Numbered from the stretch's first letter, positions 1-16,218 are shown. The stretch is DNA of 64,000 bases from Chlamydomonas reinhardtii (GCF_000002595.2 NC_057019.1:1120194-1184193), one strand, 5' to 3'. Notes: generated by a model not told the origin, from the letters alone. Numbers and translations are program-made.

Positions 1-122
1 CACACACACACACACACGCGACGCTCGGTAAAATGGTGGGTATCGGTAAGTAACTCCGTCGCGTCATTGGGCGGGCTTTCGTTTCGTTTTTTAACACACA
101 CACATACACACACACACACACA
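1..122. repeat. CA-rich microsatellite tracts flanking a unique spacer
   Basis: CA dinucleotide runs occupy about 1-17 and 93-122. Between them lies unique sequence that includes a T-rich block at 73-102, and this block recurs at 31546-31574. The region lies downstream (gene sense) of the donor after the 219-340 exon of the minus-strand gene, so it is probably intronic. Confidence 0.8.
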
Positions 123-218
123 CGCCCGGCGCCGTCTGGACGGGCATCCTCCGGGTTTCCATTCTTTGTTTATAAGCCACACGCGCCCACGCACTGGCGC
201 CCACCCACTGGCGCCCAC

Positions 219-3200
219 CTGGCGCAGCAGCTCCTCCTGGCCGCCCGGTGCCACCAGCAGCTGCAGCAGCGCCGCCCGCTCCGTGTCGCGCCGCCGCAGG
301 TCCGCCAGGAAGCGCTCCTGGAAGCCGGCGGCGGCGGAGCCTGTGGAGTGTGGGGTTGCGTTGCGGAGGCGGCGGTGGGCTTCCGGGCGTGACTGGGTAG
401 GGCGGTTCCAGGCAAGCTCAGTCAGATCCGCCGCAGCGAGGGGCGGAATAGCGAATTGCAGGCAATCAGGTGAACCCAGACCCAGTGGGCTTTGAGCAGG
501 AGTCCAGAGGCGAGCGCAAGAACTGCGGGATGTGCAAGGACGTCCGGGTCGCCCAAGGCCAGCCGGTACCGCCCGCACCGCCGGCGCGACCTACCCGTTC
601 CGCCGCCGCCAAGCGCCAGCGCCCCGCCCACCACTCCATCGTCATCGCTGTCGCCGCCGCTGGCCACAACCGGCCCCGGGCCGCGCCGCACGCCCATCGA
701 CCCCAGCCGCGCGCCGTGCGCCGCCGCCGCCAGCCCTGGCGGCGGCCGCGCCGGCCCAATGGACCGAGCCGGCCCAAACGTCGTGGCCTCCGGCTGCGGG
801 TTGGCGTGCACTCGGAACATGCGCTGGGGCAGCCGCACCTGACTGCCGCCGGCGGCGGCGGCGGCGGCTGCGCCGCCACCATACCTGCCGCCGTGGCCAT
901 CGTAGCCGCCGACGTCGCTGTCGCTGTCGTCGCTGCGGCGGTCGTACACGAGCCGAGTGGCGGCGCCGCCGGCCCGGCCGAGGCCTGTCGGCGCGCCGCC
1001 GCCGGCTGTACGGCTTGCCGCAAAGCTGGTGTTACCATGTGTGGGACCAGATGCGTCGGAGCCGCCGCTGGCTGTGGCGCCGCCGCGGCGCAGATTGCTG
1101 CCGGCTACGCCCATGCTCATGCCTCGCAAGTTGCTTCCAGCGCCGCTGACACCGCCGCCGATGGTGCCGCTGCTGCGCCGCCGGGCCGCCGCGCCGCCGC
1201 CAAAGCCAGCCGCCATGCTGCCGCTGCCGCTGCTGTCCATGCTGGTAAGGCTGCTGGGCGAAGGGTCCCGTGTTGATGACGTGCCGCCGCCGCGCCCAAA
1301 CACGCCGCCAATAGCGCCCAGGCCAAAGTGGCCGCTGTGGCCGCCGTGGCCGCCGTGTACGCCGTCGCCGACGCCATGCAGTAGCCCACGCTGCCGACTA
1401 CCGGCACCGCCAACGCCCGCGCCACCAGCGGCTGAGGTCGCAGCCGGGGCAAGACCAACGCCGTCTCGGTCCTCGCCGCCGCGCCGCCGCCGCGCCGCCG
1501 CCGCCGCACCGCTGCCGGCTGCAGCCAGCGCTGACGCCGGCGCCCTGCTGTTGCCGCTACTGCTGCCACCGCTGTCTCCTGTGCCGCCCGGCGCATCCCG
1601 GTTGCCGGTCGATACAGTTCGTGCCAAGGGCGGCCGCGTGCCTGGCCGAGGCGCATCCGCCAAGCCGGCCGCGTCTGCACCCGTGCCTAAGCCTACATGG
1701 GCGCTGGCACTGTACAAGGGCTCCTGGTGGTGATGGCTCCTTGCTATGAGGGGGGAGCCAGGCCCCGATGCCCCCGCGTATGCTTCCGCTACTGCTGCTG
1801 CGGCTCTTCCGCCTGATGCTAGGTATGAATGGTGGCCCGTGCCTGCGGGCGCCACAGCTGTCCTAAAGTGGTGGGGGGCTGCTGACGAGCCGTCCGCCAG
1901 CGCTGCCGCTACAGCTGATGGTGATGCTGAGACAGGATGATGGATGGTGGATGGTTGTGCGGCTGCTACTGCTGCTGCTGAGGATGTCGACCCTCCTACA
2001 AGCGCTGCGGCTGCGGCCAGAGCGGCCGATGCCTCGAAATCGGAGGCCAGCCTTCTACGCACGTCGGGACCGAGCCCGTTGGGAGCCGGGGACACGGGTG
2101 GCGGTGCTGCTGTCGACGTGGCGCCCCCTGCTGCCGGAGGCCCTGCGGGAGCCGCTGGGAGCGCGGGGGCAGATGCTGCTGCCGGTACCACTGCGGCCGC
2201 CGACGCTGATGCGGATGTGGATGCTACCGTTGCGTGGTTGCGGCCAGGAGATGGCGGATGCAACCCCGCCGAGGACAGACTCCGGAGCGGCGCGGGCGGC
2301 GAGGGTGAAGGCAGTGACAGCACCGGCCGCGAGGCCTCGCACCCGCCACTGGCACCGCCGCCACCGCCCGCGCGGGAGCCGCCGCTCGCGGCATGCGGCG
2401 GCGTGAAGCCGCGGCCAGCAGCGCCGCCGCCGCCGCCGCCGCCGCCACCGCCGCGACCGGCAGCTGTGGGACTCAGCACAGCAAGGCCGCCGAACGCCAG
2501 TGTGAACGGATCAAGTAGGCCACCTGCCAGTGCCGCGGCCGCGCTGCCGCCACCGCCCCCACCGCCGCCGCCGCCCATGGCCCCGGTGGAAGACGCACTG
2601 GGCAGCCAAGGTGGAGAGCCCGGGGACGCGGGCCCAGGGCAAGCAGGCCCTGCAGCTGAGGGCGACGAGGGCCGCCTCGCAAGGGCAAGCCCCAAGCCGC
2701 TGCCAGCTGCTCCGCCCGGCATCCCGCCTGTACCGCCGGCGTGAGGCTGAGAATGTGAGGCACTGCCGGGCCTACCCGCCGGCGCGGCCCCAGCAGCAGC
2801 AGCAGCAGTAGGTTCCGAGGACGGGTGCGGCGGAAAGGCCGGCCGCCGTGATGCCACCCCGGCCTCCGCCACTGACGCGCGGCCTCGCCCTGATGCTCCG
2901 CTGCCGGTCCTCCCCCAGCCGCCCGGGGCTAGCCCACCCAAGCCGCCGCCCCCTTCGCGCAGGGGTTCTGCTCCCCCCTCATGCCCGTGCCCGCCCGTGT
3001 GGCTGGGGCCCGACCGGTCGCCCGCCCTAAACGCGGCCTCCTGCGCACCGGCCTCGGCCGCGCCTCCCAAGGCGTCCGTTCCGAGTGCGGCGGCGGCTGC
3101 CAGGCGGTCCTCCGCCGCGCGTGCGGCTGCACTGCCGGGCCCTGTGGGGCAAAGACAGGTGGGCGGCGGCTGAGTGTGTTGGCACAGGCCTGTCTCTGTG

Positions 3201-3688
3201 GGCACAAGGGTGGCACCGTACAGGTCAGAATGACAGTAGCAGTACACTGATAGTAGCAGTCCTCGTGTCAACCAACGGCATGCAGCCATCCAACCAACCG
3301 GCCGAGCCCAACTATCCCACGCACCTGCAACAGGCCCGCCCCGCCGCGCCAGTCCGCCCTGCCGCGGCGCTCCTAGCCCGCCGGTCAGCCGGGAGCCAAG
3401 CCGCCCCGCGCCCGAGCCCGAGCCCGCGCCATTGTCGGCGCCGGCGCCAGCAGTACTGCTGCTCCCGCTGCCGCTGCCGCTGCCGCTGCCTCCACCTGCT
3501 ACCGCCGCAGCCCGCATGCTGCTGCTGCCGGCAAAGCGGCCTATGCCGGACACGCCGGCGCCAGAAGCTGCGCCAGCACCGGCGCCAGAAGCCGCGCCAG
3601 CTCCCGAGGCGGCGCCGGGCCGCCTCTGTCCCGGCGCCTGGGCCTGCAGCAGCGCCGCAGCAGCCCGCAGGTCTCGTTCCGCGGCCAT
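219..3688 (-). CDS. Low-complexity Ala/Gly/Ser-rich protein, 3' end outside window
   Basis: I do not recognise this protein. Exons in gene order are 3688-3325, 3141-595 and 340-219. The 340-219 exon ends at a consensus donor, so the gene continues past the left edge. The in-frame first ATG is at 3688 (MAAERDLRAAAALLQAQ). The open frame extends upstream to 4213, but that codon is TTG, and the only nearby upstream ATG, near 3810, is out of frame. The 183-nt intron 3142-3324 is in frame, and the intron 341-594 joins phase 1 to phase 1. The protein is almost wholly disordered: long Ala, Gly and Ser runs, proline patches and HGGHGGH-type repeats. The last visible exon differs, encoding a charged helix (FQERFLADLRRRDTERAALL) that may belong to a folded or coiled-coil C-terminus. 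Function cannot be inferred. Confidence 0.7.
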
Positions 3689-4141
3689 GAAGGCGCCCGC
3701 ACCTAGGGCCCCAGCTAGCGGCGCCGTGGGCCGCCCCAAGGCCAAGCCGCGGCCGCCTGCCTCCCGGCCGATGCTGTCGGTTCTGGGCAGGGCGCGAGAC
3801 CCCAGCCCATTGCTACCGGAGCTGGTGCTGTTGCCGGGACCGGCGGGACCGTGGCCTGCGCCGTGGTGGTAGCCGACGGCCGTGCGGCTGGCGTGGCCGC
3901 TTCCCTGTCGCTGCAGGCCAAACCCCGCACTGTGGCCCACGGCCCCACCGCCGCCCAGGTGCTGCTGTGAGTTCGGAGACAGCAATGGTAAGGAGTGATG
4001 GGGCTGTGAGGGCACCTCGAGGCTCGGCGCTGGGCGAGGCCGGCCCCGCAAGTCCGCCGCTGCGCGGCTGGGGTCGCCGTGGTCGCCAGCTCCTGGTGGA
4101 GAATGGCAGCAATGCCCGACAACACAGCGGTCGCAAGATAG

Positions 4142-4148
4142 TTTTATA
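4142..4148 (-). promoter_or_regulatory. Putative TATA box of the low-complexity protein gene
   Basis: TATAAAA on the minus strand. Transcription about 30 nt downstream would give a 5' UTR of roughly 430 nt before the ATG at 3688, containing one out-of-frame ATG. Confidence 0.5.
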
Positions 4149-4253
4149 TGGTCCAAGCAATTTGCATAGAGCAGCCTCGCAGGGGCGTGAAGCCAAGGCC
4201 GAGGCAAGTTCAATACCCACGGCTGCGCTACCTAACCGCAAGTCAGCCGCTTA

Positions 4254-5396
4254 GCTTTAAGGGCGCATCGCATACGCCCTGACGCACCTCGAGGTGCTGG
4301 CGCCTGTCCGCGACCGGAGAGGACTTCCATGTGAGCCGGCTTTGCGCTCAGCAAATGACGTGTCGTCTCATTTTATGCTCAGTATGATTGTGTAGGTATC
4401 GGCTCCGCCTCGAGGTCAGGCCTTGGCTATGCTTTTGTTGCCAAGTACATTTATGTCGCTGCGAAGCCTGTATCGCGTGATAGCGCCTCCCCAACAATCA
4501 AAAGGTGACGTCCTTCTTACAAATAACTTACTACACGCTCGGGACAGACGCTTCATCTTCAGCGGAGCTACAAGCGGCAACATCGAGCGGCCCATCGAGC
4601 AACCCCACCGTGTGGCCTAACCCTGCCGCACCGTGCGGCCCCTCCCATCCTCTTCAGAAGAAGACAGGCTCACGTTCTCAGGTTGACATGTCAAACCCAT
4701 GACGAGCAGCTGGATGTGCCTGGCTCACTGGCTGAGGCTGCGCTTAAGGCTGCCTCGGGCTGACCACCGGTGGCCATCTTAGCTGCCATGGCACCGCCTT
4801 TGCAAGATATTCCGGTAATATCTCCGCCGTGCGACTTTGAGTTGGTGCCAGCTCTTGTCAGTTGTCCAGACGTGCAACCATGTGACTACCTGGTAGACGT
4901 AACGGCCCCAAAGCCTTGCGTTGCCCCACACCAAGCACTGGGTGAGCCTGGGGCTGAGCCAATGTGAGCCGGCGTGCCCGTGTGTGCCGATTGCTAGCCT
5001 GCCCCACGTTAGATAACAATCACATACTTGCAGCATGTAGCAAGCGTCTACACGTGATGTAACAGTGAACCGTCTCGCCTCGAATGACCTGCGCTTGGCT
5101 CCATGGGGTTGCATTCTGCGACAGCCCACCTGTTACCCGGCCCCTGCCTCGGGCCGCAGTCAGCCTTGCAGCCAGCTTGGCGTTGCAACGTCCAAGAGTG
5201 CCACGACCTCGGCACGGCTTACGCCAGCTGTCAGCAGACACCAGACATGACTGGACGAGCGACCGCGGGCAAGCCTAGTCCTGAATGGGGCCAGGGCAAA
5301 CAGGGTCCTACCAGCTACCCCCTAACCCCTTCGTCCGGATTCTGCACCACTCAAGTGCTCCACCCGCTCCACCACATCCCCGCCGCATGCCATGGT
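4254..5396. other. Intergenic, no gene found
   Basis: The stretch lies between the 5' end of the left minus-strand gene and the 3' hairpin of the first H3 gene. Short open frames have no family resemblance or splice context. No repeat or RNA gene seen. Confidence 0.5.
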
Positions 5397-5412
5397 GGTG
5401 TTGAGAAACACC
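5397..5412 (-). terminator. Histone mRNA 3' stem-loop (H3, pair 1)
   Basis: Gene sense GGTGTT-TCTC-AACACC: a perfect 6-bp stem with a 4-nt loop, 137 nt after the H3 stop. It is preceded by an A-rich leader ending AAACCC. This is the replication-dependent histone 3'-processing hairpin, which takes the place of a poly(A) signal. Confidence 0.9.
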
Positions 5413-5548
5413 GGGTTTGTTTTTTTAGGCTTTTTGGTTGCCCGTGAGCGCCGCCGCGAGGGCAGCAGCTAGGTGCCTGGGGTACGCGGCACCCTCCAGC
5501 ACGCAGCACACGCCCCGCCGCGCCACAGCTGTCCACGGCGCCGGCTGC

Positions 5549-6625
<1,077 letters not shown>

Positions 6626-6764
6626 GCCGGCGGCTGGAAAGCTGCTGGTGCCGCCGTGGGTGAGGGAGTCTGCTGCTACAGCGGCGCTGGGCTGAGCTGC
6701 ACAGCTGCTGGGAGGCGGAGCTCTCATCAACGGACGGCAACCCCCTCAACCAAAAAACAAACCC

Positions 6765-6780
6765 GGTGTTTATCAACACC
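6765..6780 (+). terminator. Histone mRNA 3' stem-loop (H4, pair 1)
   Basis: GGTGTT-TATC-AACACC, a perfect 6-bp stem, 139 nt after the H4 stop and preceded by AAAAAACAAACCC. The loop is TATC here and TCTC in H3. Confidence 0.9.
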
Positions 6781-7745
6781 ACCAATTGAGGTGGCGTGCA
6801 GGCGTCCGTGAAAGGAGGGATGTGTTGGTGAGGCACAAGGCGGCGTGTGTGTCAGGTGAGGCGTGGTGACGACGGGGTTTGTCAATGCGGGACGTAACAG
6901 CGCTCCCCAGGCGACACACGGCGACACACGATTCGGGACTTCATGGACTCCTGGTCTTGAATTGAGGGCTGCAGACATTCTGAAATAGGTTTTCGTGAAC
7001 CACTTGAGCTAAAAAAACCGGTTGCGTCGACTGTGATGGGGCCGGCACGGCAAGGGGTTGCCAGCAGGCCTTGCTCTGATATCGGGAACTTCGCGGCTGG
7101 AACTGATGCACATCAGGGCTTCCTAACGTTGCAGCGTGCACCATATGGTTGTGCCATGGCTGGGGTTCCAGGCGGGGGCTGCAGCCAATCGGACTTCGGC
7201 AGTATGGGCACCATTCCATTGCATTTCCCCCGGCCCCCCCCCCCCCGACATAGCGGCCATCCCTGGCCATCCCCACTGGACTCCAACCCCATCCCCGCAG
7301 GCAGCCCCACGTCATGCCATCCCAGCCCTCAAGCGTGCGTAAGATTGATCTTGGACAGGCCTCAAGATTTAGACTCTTACAGTTGCAGGGCGATAGTCCT
7401 TTTCCCTTGAAGTTGCCATGTCTGCCCCAGACCAGACAGGGACAGACCTGGGCAGACAAGAGGTCTTTTAGTGCCACCTGCTTGGACAGTCGGTCGAGCT
7501 ACAGCACCCAAGCACCCCTCGCAGCCGTGCTTCGCTTGCCATACTAACGGGGTTGTTACTGTTTGTGGACAGGTCGCTCCAGTCCTGGCCAACCGCTGCA
7601 CGACCTCGCGTCTCGTGTCCCTGCCGTTTGTCGCGCAGTCATGCAAACTTGGTAGAACTGAACTTCGTACTCAGGTACCCAGGTTCTGATAGGCTTGCAC
7701 GTATAGGCAGCACTCATATTCTCATACCAGTGGGCTGAATCGACA
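6781..7745. other. Intergenic, no gene found
   Basis: The stretch lies between the H4 hairpin and the ATG of the epimerase-like gene. It holds a C-homopolymer near 7240 and nothing else recognised. The last 100-200 nt presumably carry the promoter and 5' UTR of the next gene; no clear TATA box seen. Confidence 0.5.
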
Positions 7746-8872
7746 ATGACACGTGTAATCCTCTTTGGCGCCACTGGCATGATAGGCCAGGGCGTCCTGC
7801 GCGAGTGCCTCTTAGACCAAGGCATTGCAAGCGTGATAACAGTCGGGCGAAGGCCCATAGGCAAGAGCGACGCGAAGCTGAATGACGTTGTCCTTGAGGA
7901 CCCCGCCGCGATAGCTAAGGATACGAAGCTGTACAGCGACCTAAAGCAAGGTGCGTTTATGTTGGCGAGTCGCTCCCGGTTAGGCGCTTCGGCTGCCTGC
8001 CCTGCCGCCTGTGTGCCCCGGTTGTGCCCCCGGTCACACTGCCAACGTTTCTCCCCTTTCCTCCCCATCACCGGCCTCAGTGGACGCTTGCCTGTACTGC
8101 CTGGGCATCTCCTCTGTGGGCATGAGCGAGGCGGAGTACACAACCGTCACCAAGGATATGACGCTGCGAGTGCTTGACGATGTGCGGGCGGCCAACCCCA
8201 ACATGAAGTTCCTGGTGGGGGCGAGTCCGGCGCCCGCCGGTGTGTGCTGAGTTGCAGTTCGGGACTGCTTATTGCAGCCGCCCCTGCATTTCAGTGTATG
8301 TGTGCCCTGATGCTGCGCCGCAGTTCGTGTCCGGTAACGGCAGCGACGCCAAGTCCAAAGCCATGTGGGCGCGTGTGAAGGGAGAGACCGAGAACGAGGT
8401 ACGTGCAGGTTGGGCACTTGGGCCGCCAGAGCCCTGCACCCCGTGTTGCCTGTCTCAGACCTCAGCGTCGCCCCGCTCTCTCCCACTCTCCATTGCTCTG
8501 TCCCACCACTCGGCCCCATCACACAATATGACACACGCGCGCGGTCCTCCGTCTCCCTTGGCACCACGCATTCCACCACCACAGGTGCTGGCGCGCTCGC
8601 CGCAGCCCGGCAGCGCGCTCATGTTCCGGCCTGGCCTTGTGGAGCCGGTGCACGGCATCCGCAGCCAGCAGTCACTGCTGTACCGGGCCGCATACGCGTG
8701 CGCGCCGCTGCTGCGCGGCGTGGGGCTGCCCTGCACCACCACGGAGGCCGTGGGGCGGGCCATGGTGGCGGCGGCCAAGCTGCCGGCAGGCGGCGGGCCG
8801 CTGGCTGGGAGGACGGTCCTGGAGAACGAGCACATCAATGCCCTGGCCTGGGGCAAGCCGCTGCCGCGGTGA
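7746..8872 (+). CDS. NAD(P)-binding Rossmann epimerase-like protein (atypical SDR)
   Basis: Four exons, 7746-7950, 8081-8214, 8324-8398 and 8585-8872, give 233 residues, the usual length of the small NmrA/epimerase-like atypical SDR family common in bacteria. The N-terminus TRVILFGATGMIGQG carries the GxxGxxG dinucleotide-binding turn. The second exon gives the second core strand (CLYCLGISSVG), and the rest matches family landmarks: FVSGNGSDAK, MWARVKGETENE, MFRPGLVEPVHGIRSQQ. All phases agree. An alternative donor for exon 2 would add GASPAPAG and break the strand before VSGNG. Substrate unknown. No transit peptide is evident, so it is probably cytosolic. A TGTAA at 9397 could serve as the poly(A) signal. 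Confidence 0.88.
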
Positions 8873-10195
8873 GGGCGAGGAGGTGGCGAGGGCTGGGGGT
8901 TGGTTTGGCGGGGGGATGATGTGGGGCTGCGGTCGAGGCAGGAAGAAGTTGATAGGGGAGCCGTGCTTGGTGCTGTGTGGTGAGGCGGGTCCCGCGCGCG
9001 AGTGATGCATTGCAGGTGGGGGGCGCCTTCGGGTGCAGGCTCTCAAGCGGGGCTGGGAGCTGATGTAGGGGGCAGGGCCGTTAGGGCCTGGGCTCTTGAA
9101 TGCGCACATTGCGCACTCATGTTAACGAAAGTGAACTAAGACTGCGTATCGCTCATATTCAAGCGTGATACCACTGATATGCATCATAATGGTGATGACA
9201 AGCACAGGACTTGGGCTATTCATGTTGTGTCAGTTTTGCGTTTGGAGCCGGAGGGCAGGCGTGGAGGTGGGGACAGGTGTATACTACGTAGATCCTGGGC
9301 TGGCAACGTGAATGCAACATGACAGGAAGGGCCAGTAGGCCAGTAGCACAGGATGGGTATCGCGGGCCTCTTGGCCATGCCTTGTCAGCCGTAATATGTA
9401 ATACTTGGTCTGAGCTGCTGCCCAGCACATTGTGAAGATTTGGGGGGCTCGGCTCCATGAAGGGCACTTCGTGTGTGACATTCTGCAGGGAAAGAGCAGG
9501 ATACGTTGCGCCGATCTTGCGTGTACTGGCCGCAGCCCTTGCCCGATGACACCCATCCGCCAACTCTCGACCCTCACCAGCCCATGCAACCTTCCATGCA
9601 ACAGCCACACAACACCAACATTCCCAAACGAGCCTACACTCGACCTTCGTACTTCACTGCGTCCACTGCTCACCCTGAGGCACGTGGCATCTTTGCTGGC
9701 CTCTCCACATGTTGCTCATACCATCGACGATGCTTATGTACGATTGTACCACACGGCATTCGCAAGGCAGACTACCGTATCAGGGTCGGCCGCATGTAGG
9801 TTCACCTACTCTCAACGCTCACGGTTTCAGCGTCTCACTACGGCATCAACAAGTGATCAAAATTGTAAAGGCGTGATCGGTGTTAACCGCATATACGTCT
9901 GGCCCTCTGGCCCTGCCTGCAGTTTGTCGTCCCTCAAAACTTGTTCCACGTCACCAGAAACTTATGTAGCTCCCCAGGAGGCAGCTGGCGCACACATCAT
10001 TCCCATCAACACAACCTGCATCACCCCCATCAACACCAGCCGCAACAACAACCACCCGGCGCCCAGCGCCACAGCGCCCGCGCCAAACAAACATCCAGGC
10101 ATGACCACATCAACACCCGCCGCACCCTGCCGCCTGTCCGGTCTACTCCCCGGCCCTGTGTGCTGCACACTTCACGGCGCCCTGCCGGCGCGGCC
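8873..10195. other. Convergent 3' UTR/intergenic region
   Basis: The stretch lies between the stop codons of the epimerase-like gene (+) and the rhodanese gene (-). TGTAA at 9397-9401 is a plausible plus-strand poly(A) signal. No convincing TGTAA was found for the minus-strand gene. No further gene seen. Confidence 0.5.
9397..9401 (+). promoter_or_regulatory. Putative TGTAA poly(A) signal
   Basis: TGTAA, the volvocine poly(A) signal, 525 nt past the epimerase-like stop codon. Confidence 0.4.
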
Positions 10196-13210
<3,015 letters not shown>

Positions 13211-13533
13211 TTCCCCTTGTTTTATATATATAATCAGATCAATCGCGCTCTAAAGCGCTATTCGGATGGACCCGCGCGGGCCGATGTCAGCAGAAAGGTG
13301 TTGCGAAGTCGACAACTTTTGCGCTCGCCAGGAGGACCAAACAGAAATGCAGAAAATGGTCAATCACAACAAGCAAATGACCTGGCGCGGGCAACAGGGG
13401 CGCTTTCCTCTCACACGGCTTGCATGATCGGGCTTATCCGCGATGGGGCGGTCGCTCGCGGTCTCTGCATAGCGGTCGAGTCAAAGCCGCCCGTGTACAC
13501 CACCCACCTTACACTTCACCCAACCAACCAAAA
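13211..13533. promoter_or_regulatory. Divergent promoter between rhodanese and PetN
   Basis: This 323-bp spacer lies between two plastid-protein genes. An AT-rich TATATATA/TATAAAA tract at 13219-13233 is only about 10-15 nt from the rhodanese ATG. It is too close for a normal TATA-to-start arrangement there, so its role is unclear. Confidence 0.45.
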
Positions 13534-14378
13534 ATGCAGTGCGTGTCCCGCGTCGCCCAGCGCTCGGCTGTGAGCCGCCCCCGCGTGGCCTCGCGCCAGG
13601 CGGTGAAGGTCCAGGCTGTGAAGGCCGAGTCCAAGGTCCGTGGCCATAAGTAGCGAGAGGGTAGCTAGCGTTAGCAGGCGATCAGCTCATACGCGCCGGT
13701 GGGGGACCAGCGGACCAGCAATTCCTCCCACAGGGGACGGCGACGACTGGGCCCTCAGCGCTCACCAGCCCCTGGCGACTAGCACCTCGCTCATTGATTC
13801 AGCAAGCATTATCAATTGGACGTGGCATCGGCCTTTACTGGTGTCCCCGGGCCTTCGCGACTTGGGGTCGGAAATCAAACAGCAAGCACTGACCAACATT
13901 TTTCCTTTTCTTGTGCTCGCGCAGGCCGCCATGGCTGCCGTGGCTGCTGGTGCCTCGACCCTGGCTCTGGCCCTGGCCCCCGCTGCCCAGGCTGCCCAGG
14001 AGGTGGCCATGCTGGCTGAGGTGAGGCTTGCAGAACGACCATGCGGAATCAAGATGGAACTCAAGAGCTTTGCACCGATTTACTGTCGCTCTTTGGGGTG
14101 GTTGGGCCAATTTTGAAAGAGCGGCGTTGGAGGTCCGGCGCGTCTCAGCCGGGTGAAAAGCCTTCAGCAAGCGCCCTCCTTTTGCACGCGCGCCTGCCTC
14201 TGCTTAAGCTCGCGACGTATTCTGGATTAGCAAGCATGGGGTGCTGACGCCGGTCTTTATGCATTTTCTCCACAATCCACAGGGCGAGCCTGCCATCGTC
14301 CAGATCGGCTGGGCCGCTACCTGCGTGATGTTCTCGTTCTCCCTGTCCCTGGTGGTCTGGGGCCGCTCTGGCCTGTAA
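13534..14378 (+). CDS. PETN: Cytochrome b6f subunit PetN precursor, nuclear-encoded
   Basis: Three exons (13534-13635, 13925-14020, 14283-14378) encode 97 residues. Exon 1 is a stromal-targeting sequence rich in Ala/Arg/Val/Ser ([20 protein letters not shown]). Exon 2 is an Ala-rich hydrophobic thylakoid-transfer segment with an AQA cleavage-type site. Exon 3 encodes [19 protein letters not shown] and ends [12 protein letters not shown]. This aligns with PetN of cyanobacteria and plastids (single membrane helix ending in VVWGRNG-like residues), a small subunit needed for assembly of cytochrome b6f in the thylakoid. Each targeting part and the mature peptide occupy separate exons. PetN is plastid-encoded in land plants; the nuclear location is a known green-algal transfer. 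TGTAA at 15027 is a candidate poly(A) signal. Confidence 0.9.
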
Positions 14379-15026
14379 ATTGCTCGCTTGCGGGCAACTG
14401 GGCCGCTGCTAGAGAGCCGTGATGATGGACATCAGTCGTCGTCGCCTAACTCCAGCTGGGCTCATAGGGCTGTGGAGAGCCTGATGACCCGCGGTCGTCG
14501 GGCGACTTCAACCACTCGGCGCAGTGGGACCCTTTGCAGTGCGCGAGGGCTCTGCGGGCGCCTCAATTTTGGGCGTTGCTTCGAAGGCGGGAGAGGAGGC
14601 TTCTGACACGCGGCGTGGCCCGTTGGCACGTCTGGCGCTGAGGACGGCTGTGTGGCAGAGTCTCCAACACCAATTTTTTGCGTTGGAGACTAGTCCGGAG
14701 TTATGCGAGGGAGATATGCAGCCGGGGGGGCCAGCGCGCCGTGTGCGTGGTGGCCCCATGGGTGCAACAGGCGTGTGCACGAGGGGTTTTCTCGTGTGAG
14801 GCACAGGCGCCCGTTGTTCATCCGCCGCGGCCGTTGCTGCGCGTGCAGACTCGCACAGCGCACCTGCGCCCGCTCCATGGCGTGATCATGCATAGTCGGA
14901 GGATTAGCACCAAGTGCTCGGGCGGGCGTTTGCTGTCTTGGAGTAGTCATGGTGATGGTGTGGACGCGTGGCGAGTCTGTGTGCGAGCACAGACTGTGCC
15001 TGCTGGATGTTGGGTGTTTGCACCCG

Positions 15027-15031
15027 TGTAA
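15027..15031 (+). promoter_or_regulatory. Putative TGTAA poly(A) signal of PetN
   Basis: TGTAA, 649 nt past the PetN stop codon. Confidence 0.5.
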
Positions 15032-15833
15032 ACTTGAGAAGATCATATCTGGCAAAGTCAGCTCACAGCTTTAGGCGCGGATAGTGTGGGTATGGTGCTC
15101 AGGTACCACAAGAGGGGTTGCTGCAGCACTGAAATTCTGGTGGGCTGAGATGGCAGCAGCCAGGTGCAGATATTTCAATCGGGGGGGGGGCACTCGCCGA
15201 TTTCGCACGAGGCAGCCTTGAATTCCGTCGTCGACAAGGTGTGCAGTCAAGCTCACACAGCCTCATCATCAGTGGCTGGCCGGTGCGAGCACGCACATTG
15301 CATCACCCCTTGTATGCTTTGTGAGTCCGTGCTGCAGACCGGCATGAATTCGACATGCACAGCGCGCAGCCCTGCCTGTCGCGGGCATGGAAGTCCAACC
15401 TCCCAGCTTCGCAGCGCGATGGCTCGCCCTTTGTGGGGCTGCGAAGTCAGGCACTGTATAGTTTGGGATTGATACGCGCGGCATGCAGGTGCAAGGAGTT
15501 ATACAGCGTGTTGAAATGGCAGGAGAGGATGTGCAGCACCAGGTGACAGGAGACAGGAACGACAGGAGGCAGGGGGAGACAGGAGGCGACAGGAGGCAGG
15601 GGGAGGCAGGAGAGACACGGCACGGGCAGGGCAAGGATAACACAGGGCAACAATAACACAGGTTGAGGATTCCGCTTTGTGGCTTTCTGCTTTCAGCTTG
15701 ACTTTATGGCTCTTATGGCCCTTCGAGCGGCTCTCTGAGCGGCGGCGGCCTCGTGGCCTGGACGGTGCACTTTACATACTAGTTTTTCTGTGTCGCATGC
15801 CTTCAAGGGTTTTTGCACTTGGCAAATACTCTG

Positions 15834-15838
15834 TTACA
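15834..15838 (-). promoter_or_regulatory. Putative TGTAA poly(A) signal of the spastin-like gene
   Basis: TGTAA on the minus strand, 381 nt past the stop codon at 16219. A second TGTAA lies at 15772-15776. Confidence 0.45.
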
Positions 15839-16218
15839 GCCTCTATTCTTGTCCATGTTCTACCAAAAAGCGCAAAACTGGACAGAACCCTAATGTAAGG
15901 TTCTTGCCGAGGACTATGGCTGTCGCCCCCCTTTGGGGGGCGAGCCAACTGGGTCCAGTGCGAATTCCGACCAGCCCCGAGTCCCCCGACATGCTCCCGG
16001 ATCCACGCCAGCTGACCAGGCCTGGTGTCTGGTGCGGAAGAGGAGCCGAGTGCCCGACAGCGGGACACTCCCACGAGCGCCCAGCCTGCTACTGCCAAAC
16101 TCTCTCCCATGCCCCTTTGGCACATGCACCATGTTCACAGCCCACCCAACAGCTGCTGTTGCCTGCTGCTACTGCCACTTCTGCTTTCCCCCTGCTGCCG
16201 CTTGCTACTGCCTGCTGC

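Larger units (their letters stand above)
14379..16218. other. Convergent 3' UTR/intergenic region
   Basis: The stretch lies between the PetN stop (+) and the spastin-like stop (-). It contains the PetN TGTAA at 15027 and minus-strand TGTAA at 15834-15838 and 15772-15776. It also holds a G-homopolymer at 15181-15190 and a short GGAGACAGGAGGC-type repeat patch at 15541-15615. No gene found. Confidence 0.55.

Noticed and set aside
470-3690. Several Ala/Arg/Pro-rich plus-strand frames of 100-270 codons
   Set aside because: GC-rich shadow frames of the minus-strand gene, whose introns and downstream exon are phase-consistent.
3689-4213. Upstream extension of the low-complexity protein frame to 4213
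   Set aside because: The first codon of that extension is TTG, no in-frame ATG exists above 3688, and a TATA box at 4142-4148 lies inside it.
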